DNA of 64,000 nt. It comes from Gemmataceae bacterium (GTDB taxonomy: Bacteria; Planctomycetota; Planctomycetia; Gemmatales; Gemmataceae). The stretch covers positions 2,345,738 through 2,409,737 of the forward strand of contig LR594584.1 of NCBI GenBank assembly GCA_901538445.1, in the 5' to 3' direction. How positions within the stretch are numbered: the first letter of the stretch is position 1; each line of letters starts with the position of its first letter. Below, piece by piece: positions 36,026-44,445 of the stretch. The position numbers and the translations under genes were made by a program. The notes under the pieces were generated by a model, which saw nothing but the letters and a program-made list of their open reading frames with translations, was not told where the DNA came from and did not search any database.

Positions 36026-37438
36026 TCACGGCTCCTCGACGCCGGGCTCATCGATGTCTTGGACTGGTGGCGTGTCCACTTCAGCGATCGGCTTCGTTGG
36101 GTCGATCAGCAGCCACAACCCGACGCCCAGGAAGTACACGCAGCCGTACATTGTAAAGCAGATCAGGATGCCGCGCGGCTCGTCGTCCTGGTACTTCTTC
36201 ATGATGAGCCCCGTTACCAGCAGGGTCGAGACGGCCCCGACGAGGTTTCCGAACATGTTCATCGCACCGGAAACCGTCGCGGCGTAGTCGCGGCCGACGT
36301 CCTGACACACCGCCCACGCCGGGGCCATGATCAAGTCGTTCATGAAGCCCATCAGAATGACGAAGAAGGCGAAGAGGAACAGGTTGTTCGGGTCGGCCAC
36401 TTTCACTCCGGCCGCCGCGAAGTAGCACACCCCCGCCCCGCCGTACCCGATCATCCCGAACAGCCGCCGGCCCCACTTCCGGTCACCCGTTCGGCGGATG
36501 TACCGGTCCGACAGTGTGCCGCCGAGCAGGCACCCGAACATGCCGATCAGGAGCGGACACCCGGCCAGCAGGTTCAGGAGCAGCATGCCGCCCACGGTGT
36601 CGTTCCAACTCGCGAATTCCTTCCGCATGGTGCCGGGGAGGAAGTACATGAGGAAGTACCAGCAGTAGTTGGTCACGACGTACATGAAGCAGATCGCCCA
36701 CAGATTCCGCGACCGAACGAGCTTGCCCCACGGCACCCGCACCGGCCCGTGCGACTCGTGCCGGCCGGCGTCGATCTCCGCCCGCTCGGACTCGTTCACC
36801 CACCCGTGCTGCCGCGGCCGGTTGGTGAAGAAGAGCGCGAACGCGACGCACCACAGGAACGCGACCCCGGCAAAGATCCACATCGCCTGCCGCCAGTTCA
36901 GATGCCCCAGTCGCTCGTCGGTCATCACGACCCACAGCAGGGGGGTCAGCCCGCCCATGAACCGGGCCGACATCCAGATGACCGACTTCGCGAACCCGCG
37001 GTCGGCCGCCGGAAACCAGTTGTACAGCGACTTCGCGATGTTCGGAAACGCGCCGGCCTCGCCCACGCCGAAGAAGAACTGAATGACCACCAGGGCGGTG
37101 AACCCGAGGTACACCCCGCCGAGGTACGAGGTGCCGACGAACCCGGTGAGGGCCACGAATACCGACCACCACAGCACCACCCGGAGGAGCGTAGACCGCG
37201 GCCCCTGCGTGTCACCGAGCCAGCCAGAGGGGATCTCGAAGATCGCGTAGGCGAGTTGGAACGCGATCAGCACCCAGAAGAAGTCGGCCTCGGCGACGCC
37301 GAGGTCGCTCATGATCGCCTTCTTGGCGCTCCCGTTGGCGGCCCGGTCCATGTAGGTGATCATGGCCAGGATGCAGAGCATGAACAGAACGACGTAGCGG
37401 ACGCGCGTGGCGCGCTGGGTGGTGGGCAGCGGTGTCAT
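36026..37438 (-). CDS. MFS transporter (ACS/organic-anion type)
   Basis: A 470-residue major facilitator with about 12 transmembrane helices. The signature ITYMDRAANGSAKKAIMSDLGV near residue 30, followed by FQLAYAIFEIPSGWLGDTQGPR, is typical of the anion:cation symporter branch (glucarate, galactonate, hexuronate and phthalate carriers). Motif A is present as GDTQGPRSTLLR and again in SDRYIRRTGDRKWGRR after helix 7. The substrate is most likely a sugar acid or related carboxylate, by family only. No catabolic gene for such a substrate is adjacent. Confidence 0.88.
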   Translation of the reverse strand: MTPLPTTQRATRVRYVVLFMLCILAMITYMDRAANGSAKKAIMSDLGVAEADFFWVLIAFQLAYAIFEIPSGWLGDTQGPRSTLLRVVLWWSVFVALTGFVGTSYLGGVYLGFTALVVIQFFFGVGEAGAFPNIAKSLYNWFPAADRGFAKSVIWMSARFMGGLTPLLWVVMTDERLGHLNWRQAMWIFAGVAFLWCVAFALFFTNRPRQHGWVNESERAEIDAGRHESHGPVRVPWGKLVRSRNLWAICFMYVVTNYCWYFLMYFLPGTMRKEFASWNDTVGGMLLLNLLAGCPLLIGMFGCLLGGTLSDRYIRRTGDRKWGRRLFGMIGYGGAGVCYFAAAGVKVADPNNLFLFAFFVILMGFMNDLIMAPAWAVCQDVGRDYAATVSGAMNMFGNLVGAVSTLLVTGLIMKKYQDDEPRGILICFTMYGCVYFLGVGLWLLIDPTKPIAEVDTPPVQDIDEPGVEEP

Positions 37439-37536
37439 TCCGGCAACTGGAGAGTGGGAGAACGGTCGGGGAAAGGCTTAATCTAATCGAGTGGGGTGCG
37501 GACCGAAACGAAAAACATGGTCGCATCGGACGGGAA

Positions 37537-37908
37537 TCACTTCTTCGGCGGCACAACCTGACCGACCACGACCTTGCCGGCGGCCACGCCGACCGAATAG
37601 GTCTGGTTCTCGTCCTTGCAGCCGAGGTTCCCCGACCACGTCGCCTGCTTCGGGTTCTCCTGGTCGAACACCTCGATCCGCTTCACGGTCGGCCCCGGAA
37701 TGAACTCCCGGAGCGTTTCCCCTGCGAGTAGAACCGTCGGCTTGCCGCGGCGGACCTGACCGTTGACGACGACCGTTTCCTGAACGACGATCGCCTTGCC
37801 GGTGTCGTTCTTGATCGTGAACCAGTTCGCAGAAACCGTTCCGGTGCCGCAGAAGAACACGGCGGAGGTGAGGAGCGCGTGGAGGAAGGATTGTGATGCG
37901 GCGAACAT
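37537..37908 (-). CDS. Small secreted protein, unknown
   Basis: A 123-residue protein with a signal-like N-terminus (MFAASQSFLHALLTSAVFFC) and a mature body that looks like an all-beta domain: NWFTIKNDTGKAIVVQETVVVNGQ, then 'KPTVLLAGETLREF' and 'KRIEVFDQENP'. The body is rich in Val and alternates hydrophobic residues; a C-terminal 'KVVVGQVVPPKK' ends it. The pattern resembles small planctomycete exported proteins that display a beta-sandwich, but I do not recognise the family. A GTG start at 37932 would add eight residues. Confidence 0.65.
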   Translation of the reverse strand: MFAASQSFLHALLTSAVFFCGTGTVSANWFTIKNDTGKAIVVQETVVVNGQVRRGKPTVLLAGETLREFIPGPTVKRIEVFDQENPKQATWSGNLGCKDENQTYSVGVAAGKVVVGQVVPPKK

Positions 37909-38055
37909 CGGAAATCCCGTCCTAATTGGCACTTACGAGCGGAACGCGCAGCCGCCGGCTGCGCGCAGAATTCCGCCGATTGCCCTGGGACGCGATTCCG
38001 CACCCGACTTGCGCGAAGAAAAATCGACTCGCTCAGAAAATCCCCGCGCAACGGT

Positions 38056-38928
38056 TCAGGCGGCCGTCTGGCGGTCGTTCTTCGCGCCGCGAATCGAGGT
38101 CTCGAACTCCTTGACCGCGTCCACGGCGAACGGGATCGCAGGCCCGGTCCAGTCCGTCATGTTCGCGGTGTAGCCCGCCTTCACACCCGCCTGGGTAACG
38201 TGGGCCAGCAGTGCGCCCCGCACGCACAGCTTTTGCGACGCGAGCTTCGCGTCGTACTCCTGCAACCGGCGGTGCAGTTCCTGCCCGTTAGACGGGAGCC
38301 CGGTCGCCGACTTCGGCCCCTCGGCCCTCGCCGCCTCCTTCACCACGGTCTGCGGCTTTTCCTCGGCCACCGGTTCGAGCTTCGTCGGAGCGGCAATCTT
38401 GGGTGCCTTCGGGGCGACGCTCGCGACCGGTTGCGATTGCGGCTTCGCCTTGGGAACCGCAAAGGCCGGCAGTTGCGGGAGGTTGGTGAGTTGCTTCTTC
38501 ACTGGGTCGTAATCGACCCACTGGGCCGGCAAGCGGTACAGGTAGCGGCCGATGCCGAACTTCACCGCCGCTCGCTTCAGCGCGTCCGACACGGCCGCCT
38601 TGACGCGGTCGCCGGAATCGGGCTGTTCGCTCGGCGAGCCCACGTCCGTCTTGGTGATCCACCGGCCGCCGAGCTTGAGCCGGAGCCGGCAGACGACCGA
38701 GCCGTCGGGAAGGAAGTCGTACTTGTCCTGCCAGTTCTCGACGCCGAGCACGTCGTCGAGTCGGTCCTGGATCAGCCGCGCGTCGATGTAGCCCATCGCG
38801 AGCGCGCGGTTGTTCTTGACCATCTGCGGCTTGAACTTGACCTCTTTCGGCTCGAACGGTGCCGAAAGAGCGGCGGCGATGGCCTGGAGCTGCGGGTCGC
38901 GTTGAACGGTCACTTCGGGGTCGGCCAC
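38056..38928 (-). CDS. RAD52-like single-strand annealing protein
   Basis: A 290-residue protein with a RAD52/RAD22 N-terminal domain. ALSAPFEPKEVKFKPQMV, ALAMGYIDARLIQDRLDDVLGVENWQDKY and 'VSDALKRAAVKFGIGRYLYRLPAQWVDYD' show the expected order, with the DALKRAAVKFGIGRYLY helix as the strongest signature. The middle (about 160-215) is a Pro/Ala/Lys linker, and the C-terminus is helical. Family members anneal complementary single strands, and in bacteria most are of phage origin. No phage gene surrounds it, so it may be a domesticated repair gene. Confidence 0.85.
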   Translation of the reverse strand: MADPEVTVQRDPQLQAIAAALSAPFEPKEVKFKPQMVKNNRALAMGYIDARLIQDRLDDVLGVENWQDKYDFLPDGSVVCRLRLKLGGRWITKTDVGSPSEQPDSGDRVKAAVSDALKRAAVKFGIGRYLYRLPAQWVDYDPVKKQLTNLPQLPAFAVPKAKPQSQPVASVAPKAPKIAAPTKLEPVAEEKPQTVVKEAARAEGPKSATGLPSNGQELHRRLQEYDAKLASQKLCVRGALLAHVTQAGVKAGYTANMTDWTGPAIPFAVDAVKEFETSIRGAKNDRQTAA

Positions 38929-39009
38929 GGTACACCTCCATCAGGTTGTGGGTGATGGGTAAAGTGTACAGTTGCGCGCAGTGGGCGTGCGATGTCAGTA
39001 GCCGTCACA

Positions 39010-39035
39010 CGCCCAGGGACCGCGGTCCCTGGGCG
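39010..39035 (-). terminator. 26-bp palindrome downstream of the phosphohexomutase gene
   Basis: CGCCCAGGGACC followed by its reverse complement, 9 bp after the mutase stop codon on its strand and about 80 bp before the RAD52-like start. No U-run follows. Confidence 0.55.
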
Positions 39036-39043
39036 CGTGGAAT

Positions 39044-41017
39044 TCAGCGGCTGAGCTTGTCGCCGCCGGGCGGCGGCGTCTGGCCGACGGTCGCCATCGC
39101 GAGCGTCAGGAAGTCGGTCGCGATCTTCTGCACCTGGGCATCGACGGCGGCGCACGCGGCGTCCCACTCGGCCTGCGGGGTGCCGGGCTTCCACGGCTCG
39201 GAGGCGACCTCCATGTACGCCTTCGCCTTCGGCTCGGTGCCGCTCGGCCGCAGGCACACCTTCGCCGAGATGCCGCCGGTGCCGCCGAGGCGGAAGATGA
39301 GGAAGTTGCGGGCGGCCTTGTCGGTGTCGCCCTTGAACGCACCCATCCGGCCGGACTCGTCCTGAAGGTCCTCGACGCTCGCGACCGGCAGGCCGCCGAT
39401 GGTCTTCGGCGGCGACTTACGCATCGTGTCGAGCATGCGGGCCATGTTCACCTTCCCTTCGAGGCCCGTCATGACGATGTTCAGCAGTTCGTTGCGGAAG
39501 TACCCGTACTTCCGGTTGAGGTCGTCAAGGTAGTCCACGAGCGTGCGGCCCTGGCGCTTCTCGAAGAGCGCCGCCTCCGCGAGGAGCAGCACCGCACACG
39601 CCGAGTCCTTGTCGCGGATGCCGGGCGTCGCCAGCACGCCGTGGCTCTCTTCCGTGCCGATGATGAAGTCGGCGGGCGTCGCCTTGATCTCACCGTACTG
39701 GCCGGTCGCTTCGAGCTGCGCGATCACGTCGGCGTGGTACTTGAACCCGACGAGCAGGTCGTTGACCACCTGCACGCCGAACGACCGGGCGATGCGGGTG
39801 ATCTGGCCCGTCGTCACCTCGGTCGTGACGACGACCGGGGAAGGCGGGAGCGACCCGGCCCGCGACAACTGCGACACCTTGAAGTGCGTCAGGAGCGCCG
39901 CGATCTCGTTGCCGGTGATGAACCGGTAGCCGCCCTTGCCGTCGGGCTGGGTGTTGGCGAGCCCGCCGATGCGGTCGGCGTCCGGGTCGGTGGAGAGGAC
40001 GAGGTCGGCCCCGCGGTCCTTCGCGAGCTTCTCGGCCCGGTCCATGCAAGCGGGGAGTTCCGGGTTCGGGTAGCCGGTCACGTTCGGGAACTGGCCGTCC
40101 GGCGTCGCCTGTTCGGGCACCGCGATCGGCCGGAACCCCTGTGCTTCGAGCACCTCGCCGGCGCAGAACCCCCCGCACCCGTGGAGCGGGGTGAAGACGA
40201 CGCGGATCTCGTCGTTCTTCGGTGGCGGGACGAGGCTCTCCTTGCGACACAGCTCGATGTACGCCCGGTGCGGCGCGTCCGCGAGGAAGTGGACCTTCCC
40301 GCTGCGGACCGCGTCGGCGAACGGGACGTGCTTGATGGCCGCCACCTGATCGACGAACTCGCTCATGAGCTGGTCCTCGGGCGGGACCGGCTGCGCGCCG
40401 AGGTCGTTGTAAAACTTCGAGCCGTTGTCGTCGGGCGGGTTGTGGCTGGCGGTCATGTTGAGCCCGCCGTGCCCCCGCAGGTAGCGGATCGAGAACGACA
40501 GCTCGGGGGTCGCGAGGTAGCGCTTGCTGTCCGGCGCGAGGATGTGCGAGTGGATGCCGTTGGCCGCGTACACGCCTGCGGCGTACTGGCAGAACTCGCG
40601 GCTCGAGAGGTGCAGCACCGGGTTCGGCAGGTCCGGGTTGTAGACCTTCCGCTTGTCCTCGAACTGCCGCACGTCGAACGCGAGCACCACCTGGAGCGGG
40701 CTGACGCCCGGGAACCGCTGCTTGAGGTAGTCGCAGTGGCCCTGAACGCTCGCGCCGAGGGTCCACAGGTTCATCCGGTTCGGCCCGATGCCGACCGCCC
40801 CGCGGCGGCCGCCGGTGCCGAAGGGCATGATCTGGTAGAAGGAGTCGAGCAGCACCGACCACTTCGCGTTCGCGATGAGCCACTCGATCTGGGGCCGGTA
40901 CGCGGCGAAGTCGGGGTGCGTGAGCCAGGTCGTGAGGTTCGCGAGCCCCTTCTCCTTGAGAGAGGCGTCGGCGTCGATGGCGGCGAACCCGGTGCGGGCG
41001 GCGGCGAGCAGATCCAT
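39044..41017 (-). CDS. Phosphoglucomutase/phosphomannomutase family protein
   Basis: A 657-residue alpha-D-phosphohexomutase. The phosphoserine loop TASHNPPDDNG carries Ser191; STDPDADRIGG is the magnesium loop, GTEESHGVL the sugar-binding loop, and CLRPSGTEPKAK the phosphate-binding loop. All four motifs are intact. The length and the FGTGGRRGAVGIGPNRMN near residue 70 fit the larger bacterial phosphoglucomutase/phosphomannomutase branch (PgcA-like) rather than GlmM. It is predicted to interconvert hexose 1- and 6-phosphates in cell-envelope and glycogen precursors. The start at 41017 skips an upstream stretch that opposes mnmG. Confidence 0.92.
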   Translation of the reverse strand: MDLLAAARTGFAAIDADASLKEKGLANLTTWLTHPDFAAYRPQIEWLIANAKWSVLLDSFYQIMPFGTGGRRGAVGIGPNRMNLWTLGASVQGHCDYLKQRFPGVSPLQVVLAFDVRQFEDKRKVYNPDLPNPVLHLSSREFCQYAAGVYAANGIHSHILAPDSKRYLATPELSFSIRYLRGHGGLNMTASHNPPDDNGSKFYNDLGAQPVPPEDQLMSEFVDQVAAIKHVPFADAVRSGKVHFLADAPHRAYIELCRKESLVPPPKNDEIRVVFTPLHGCGGFCAGEVLEAQGFRPIAVPEQATPDGQFPNVTGYPNPELPACMDRAEKLAKDRGADLVLSTDPDADRIGGLANTQPDGKGGYRFITGNEIAALLTHFKVSQLSRAGSLPPSPVVVTTEVTTGQITRIARSFGVQVVNDLLVGFKYHADVIAQLEATGQYGEIKATPADFIIGTEESHGVLATPGIRDKDSACAVLLLAEAALFEKRQGRTLVDYLDDLNRKYGYFRNELLNIVMTGLEGKVNMARMLDTMRKSPPKTIGGLPVASVEDLQDESGRMGAFKGDTDKAARNFLIFRLGGTGGISAKVCLRPSGTEPKAKAYMEVASEPWKPGTPQAEWDAACAAVDAQVQKIATDFLTLAMATVGQTPPPGGDKLSR

Positions 41018-41132
41018 GTGCGGACTCCGAGAACCAGGGGCACGTGAGAGTTGTCTTATCCACGAAGCCCCACCCCCGTGAGGGTGAACCGCCGGTATCA
41101 TGGCGGGAAACGGGCGTTCGGAGAGGTGTGCC

Positions 41133-43016
41133 GTGCAATTGACCTTCGAGTTCGATGTGGTCGTGGTGGGGGCCGGGCACGCCGGGACGGAAGCGGCAAT
41201 GGCCGCGGCGCGGCTCGGAATGAAGACCTGCCTGTTGACCATGAACGCCGACGCCGTGGCGCAGATGAGCTGCAACCCGGCCATCGGCGGCGTCGCCAAG
41301 GGGCAGATCGTGCGCGAGATCGACGCGCTCGGCGGCGTGATGGGGAAGTGTACCGACGCGAGCGGCATCCAGTTCCGCATGCTGAACGCCTCGAAGGGGC
41401 CGGCGATGCACTCGCCGCGCGCCCAGTGCGACAAGAAGCTCTACCAGTTCACGATGAAGCGGTGGGTCGAGGAGCAGCCCCTGTTGACCTTGCGCCAGGA
41501 ACTGGTTGAGGGTCTGCTCCTGGAACCAGTGGGCAGTGGGCAGTGGGCAGTGGGCAGTGAATCCAGTTCAGACAGGTCTTCGCTGCCCACTGCCCACTCT
41601 CCACTGTCCACTGTGCGGGGCGTCGTTGCTCGCGGCGATACCGTCTACCGTGCCGGGGCGGTGATCCTCACGACCGGGACGTTCCTCAAGGCGATCATGC
41701 ACACCGGCGAGGCGAAGACCGTCGGCGGCCGCGCCGGCGACAACTCCGCCGAGGGGATGAGCGACAGTCTCGCGAGCGCCGGGTTCGAGCTGGCCCGGTT
41801 CAAGACCGGCACCCCGTGCCGGCTCAACGGCCGCACCATCGACTTCTCGAAGTGCGAGGTCCAGCCCGGCGACGTCCCCCCGCGGCCGTTCAGCTTCTCC
41901 ACCGAGAAGGTGACGGTCCCGCAAGTCGTCTGCCACTCGACGACGACCACGCAGGCGGTCCACGACCTGATCCGGGCGAACCTGCACCGCGCCCCGATGT
42001 ACTCGGGTCAAATCTGCGGCCGCGGCCCCCGGTACTGCCCCTCGATCGAGGACAAGGTGGTGCGGTTCGCCGACAAGAACGAGCACCTCGTCTTCCTCGA
42101 ACCGGAAGGGCTCAACACGCACGAGTACTACTGCAACGGCATCAGCACGAGCCTCCCGAAGGACGTGCAGGCCGCGATGCTGAAGCTGATGCCGGGGCTG
42201 GAGAACGCGGAGGTGATGCGCTGGGGCTACGCCGTCGAGTACGACTACGCCCCGCCCACGCAGTTGCACCCGACGCTCGAAACGAAGCCGGTCGCGGGGC
42301 TGTACTTCGCCGGGCAGATCAACGGCACGACCGGCTACGAGGAGGCCGCGGCGCAGGGGCTGATGGCCGGGCTCAACGCCGCTGTCAAGCTGAAGGGCGG
42401 GCCGCCGCTCGTGCTCGACCGCAGCCAGGCGTACATCGGCGTCCTGATTGATGACCTCGTCACGAAGGGGGTGGACGAGCCGTACCGCATGTTCACGTCG
42501 CGGGCCGAGTACCGTCTGCTGCTGCGGCACGACAACGCCGACCGCCGGCTCACTCCGATCGGCCGCCGCATCGGGTCCGTGTCCGACGCCGAGTGGGGGC
42601 GGTTCCAGACGAAAGAGCAGGGGATCGCCGAGCTTCAACAGACCCTCAAGCAGACCCGGAGCGACGGCGACACGCTCGAGACGTGGCTCCGGCGAACGAG
42701 TGTCGAGTGGGCCGCGCTGTGCGAGCGGCACCCGGCACTCCGGGAGTGGGACGCGCGGCCCGACGTGGTCGAACAGGTGGTGATCGAGGCGAAGTACAGC
42801 GGGTACGTGGACCGGCAGGCCGTGGAGGTCGAGCGGTTCAAGCGGATGGAGGACCGGCGCATCCCGCCGCACTTCGATTACGCCGCGGTGCCGCAACTGC
42901 GGGTGGAGGCGCGGGAGAAGTTTAGCCGCGTTCGGCCCGCCAGCGTGGGTCAGGCGGGCCGCATCAGCGGCATCACCCCGGCGGACCTCGCAGTGCTGTT
43001 GTTTTATCTCGGATGA
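41133..43016 (+). CDS. mnmG: tRNA U34 carboxymethylaminomethyl modification enzyme MnmG, with in-frame repeat insertion
   Basis: A 627-residue FAD protein which, with MnmE, modifies the wobble uridine of several tRNAs. [21 protein letters not shown] is the FAD motif; [40 protein letters not shown] and [19 protein letters not shown] are the family signatures, all intact. The unusual part lies at residues about 132-161. A repeat of the heptamer GTGGGCA and its inverted copy interrupt the loop between 'EGLLLE' and 'VRGVVARGD', adding roughly 25 residues ([14 protein letters not shown] and so on). I chose the GTG at 41133 because GGAGAGG precedes it at the right distance; an ATG at 41100 is possible. 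Confidence 0.93.
   Translation: MQLTFEFDVVVVGAGHAGTEAAMAAARLGMKTCLLTMNADAVAQMSCNPAIGGVAKGQIVREIDALGGVMGKCTDASGIQFRMLNASKGPAMHSPRAQCDKKLYQFTMKRWVEEQPLLTLRQELVEGLLLEPVGSGQWAVGSESSSDRSSLPTAHSPLSTVRGVVARGDTVYRAGAVILTTGTFLKAIMHTGEAKTVGGRAGDNSAEGMSDSLASAGFELARFKTGTPCRLNGRTIDFSKCEVQPGDVPPRPFSFSTEKVTVPQVVCHSTTTTQAVHDLIRANLHRAPMYSGQICGRGPRYCPSIEDKVVRFADKNEHLVFLEPEGLNTHEYYCNGISTSLPKDVQAAMLKLMPGLENAEVMRWGYAVEYDYAPPTQLHPTLETKPVAGLYFAGQINGTTGYEEAAAQGLMAGLNAAVKLKGGPPLVLDRSQAYIGVLIDDLVTKGVDEPYRMFTSRAEYRLLLRHDNADRRLTPIGRRIGSVSDAEWGRFQTKEQGIAELQQTLKQTRSDGDTLETWLRRTSVEWAALCERHPALREWDARPDVVEQVVIEAKYSGYVDRQAVEVERFKRMEDRRIPPHFDYAAVPQLRVEAREKFSRVRPASVGQAGRISGITPADLAVLLFYLG
41528..41614. repeat. Heptamer repeat palindrome inside mnmG
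   Basis: Four head-to-tail AGTGGGC units (41528-41560) are followed 24 bp later by their imperfect inverted copy (GCCCACT-type units, 41584-41614). The whole can fold into a long hairpin and is translated in frame as part of mnmG. Confidence 0.85.
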
Positions 43017-43764
43017 GTGGTTATGGGGGCTTCGCCCGCAGGGGAAAGCCGGGGAACCGGAGTAACCCCCGCAGGCACGAAGGGCCACCGCGAGCGCGTG
43101 CGGCCCGAGGATCAGACGTCGCGGCCGGAAATTTCCCCCTCCGGCGGCGCGGCCGAGCGGCACGGCGTCGTGGGCGGCACGGTCCGGCGCAGGTTTCTCC
43201 GACCCGCCATTTGACCCGGCATGGGAAAATGGCAAAATGGAGTAGCTTGCGTGGGCTGGGTCGCCGATGAATGGCGTGACCGAGTCGGCAACCTGGTCTC
43301 GGTGCGGAACCGGGACCGGTTGGAACGCTGGCAGCCCCACGAAGCGGGAGAAGCAACGGTTCGTCCGAAGCGGGTCGCGAAGGCGGGTGACACCGCCCCC
43401 GGCCCGGTGGGAGTCAGGAGACGGTGACGAGGCAAGCCTGGGAAGGGCTGCCGGTCGTGCGAAGGAACGCCAGTTCGGGAACCGGGCTCGACCCGGCAGA
43501 ATGGACCCCTTTGCGTTGATCGGCCACCCGCCCCAGTTATCATTGAGGTGGGTGGGTACCGCCCCCTTCAGTTCGCCCGCACCGCCCCCGCTCACGCGAG
43601 GACGGCCCACCACCTTCTCAACACCTGCGCCGCGGCCCGCGGCAGCAGTGCCCGTAGGCAGTCAGCGATTCACGGATGGATTCCGGTCCCGCCCCGGCTC
43701 GGTCGAAAGCCGCGCGCGGACCTCTTTCATGCGAGCCGGCCGCGCCGGCAAGGTAGACGAGCGT
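43017..43764. other. 748-bp gap between mnmG and the HTH-receiver gene
   Basis: The frame of the HTH-receiver gene is open upstream to 43267, but that extension is Pro/Arg-rich with no domain, and I read it as non-coding. Other frames (43221-43427 plus, 43112-43543 minus) also lack family features. No hairpin or promoter stands out. I see no supportable gene. Confidence 0.5.
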
Positions 43765-44346
43765 ATGAAGACCGTGTTCACGACCGGCGAGGCCGCGAAG
43801 ATTTGCAAGGTCTCGCAGCAGACCATCATCCGCTGCTTCGACAACGGGCAGCTCAAGGGCTTCCGCGTGCCCGGCTCGAAGTTCCGGCGCATCCCCCGGG
43901 AGGCGCTGTACAAGTTCATGAAGGACAACGGCATCCCCACGGACGCCCTGGAAAGCGGCAAGCGGAAGGTGCTGCTCGTGGACGACGAGCCGGACCTGGT
44001 CGCGACCATGAACGAGGCCCTCCAGGCCGACGGCCGGTTCGAGGTGCGGATCGCGTCCAACGGGTTCGACGCCGGGATGATGGTCAAGGAGTACCGCCCG
44101 GACCTGATCATCCTCGACGTGATGCTGCCGGACATCAACGGCAAGGAGGTCTGCCACCGCGTCCGGGCCGACCAGACGATGGAAGACGTCCGCATCATCT
44201 GCATCTCGGGGATGATCGAAGACGACAAGGTCCAAGAGCTGAAGCTCGCGGGGGCCGACGACTTCCTGCCCAAGCCGTTCGACGTGGACGTGCTCATCGA
44301 GAAGATGTGCGCCCAGCTCGAGATCGAAACGGGTGTTTTGGCCTGA
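43765..44346 (+). CDS. Response regulator with N-terminal MerR/excisionase-type HTH and C-terminal receiver
   Basis: A 193-residue regulator in reversed order: DNA-binding part first, receiver last. Residues 1-52 (VFTTGEAAKICKVSQQTIIRCFDNGQLKGFRVPGSKFRRIP) are an excisionase/MerR-type winged helix. Residues about 66-190 are a CheY-like receiver: acidic pair Asp73/Asp74 in LLVDDEP, phospho-acceptor Asp118 in LIILDVMLPD, the Ser of CISGM, and the Lys of FLPKPF. Most response regulators place the receiver first. The ATG at 43765 lies right before the HTH. Next, 99 bp downstream, is a histidine kinase likely to be its partner, with an inverted repeat between. Confidence 0.87.
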   Translation: MKTVFTTGEAAKICKVSQQTIIRCFDNGQLKGFRVPGSKFRRIPREALYKFMKDNGIPTDALESGKRKVLLVDDEPDLVATMNEALQADGRFEVRIASNGFDAGMMVKEYRPDLIILDVMLPDINGKEVCHRVRADQTMEDVRIICISGMIEDDKVQELKLAGADDFLPKPFDVDVLIEKMCAQLEIETGVLA

Positions 44347-44351
44347 ACCCG

Positions 44352-44426
44352 AGTGCGGAGCGCGGAATTCGTAATGCGGAATCCAGGTAACTGATTCCAA
44401 TGTTTGAATTCCGCGCTCCGCATTCC
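44352..44426. repeat. Inverted heptamer-type repeat between the regulator and kinase genes
   Basis: AGTGCGGAGCGCGGAATTC (from 44352) is mirrored by GAATTCCGCGCTCCGC-ATTCCGCACT (to about 44431). The right copy contains an additional 7-base ATGCGGA-type unit. It lies between the co-directional regulator and kinase genes. Confidence 0.7.
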
Positions 44427-44445
44427 GCACTTGAAGGAGTTGCCC

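Noticed and set aside
41528-41614. CRISPR-like array in mnmG
   Set aside because: Units are 7 bp, contiguous and mirrored; there are no spacers and no cas genes.
43267-43764. N-terminal extension of the HTH-receiver frame
   Set aside because: Pro/Arg-rich, no domain, mixed third-position bias; HTH starts right at the ATG at 43765.
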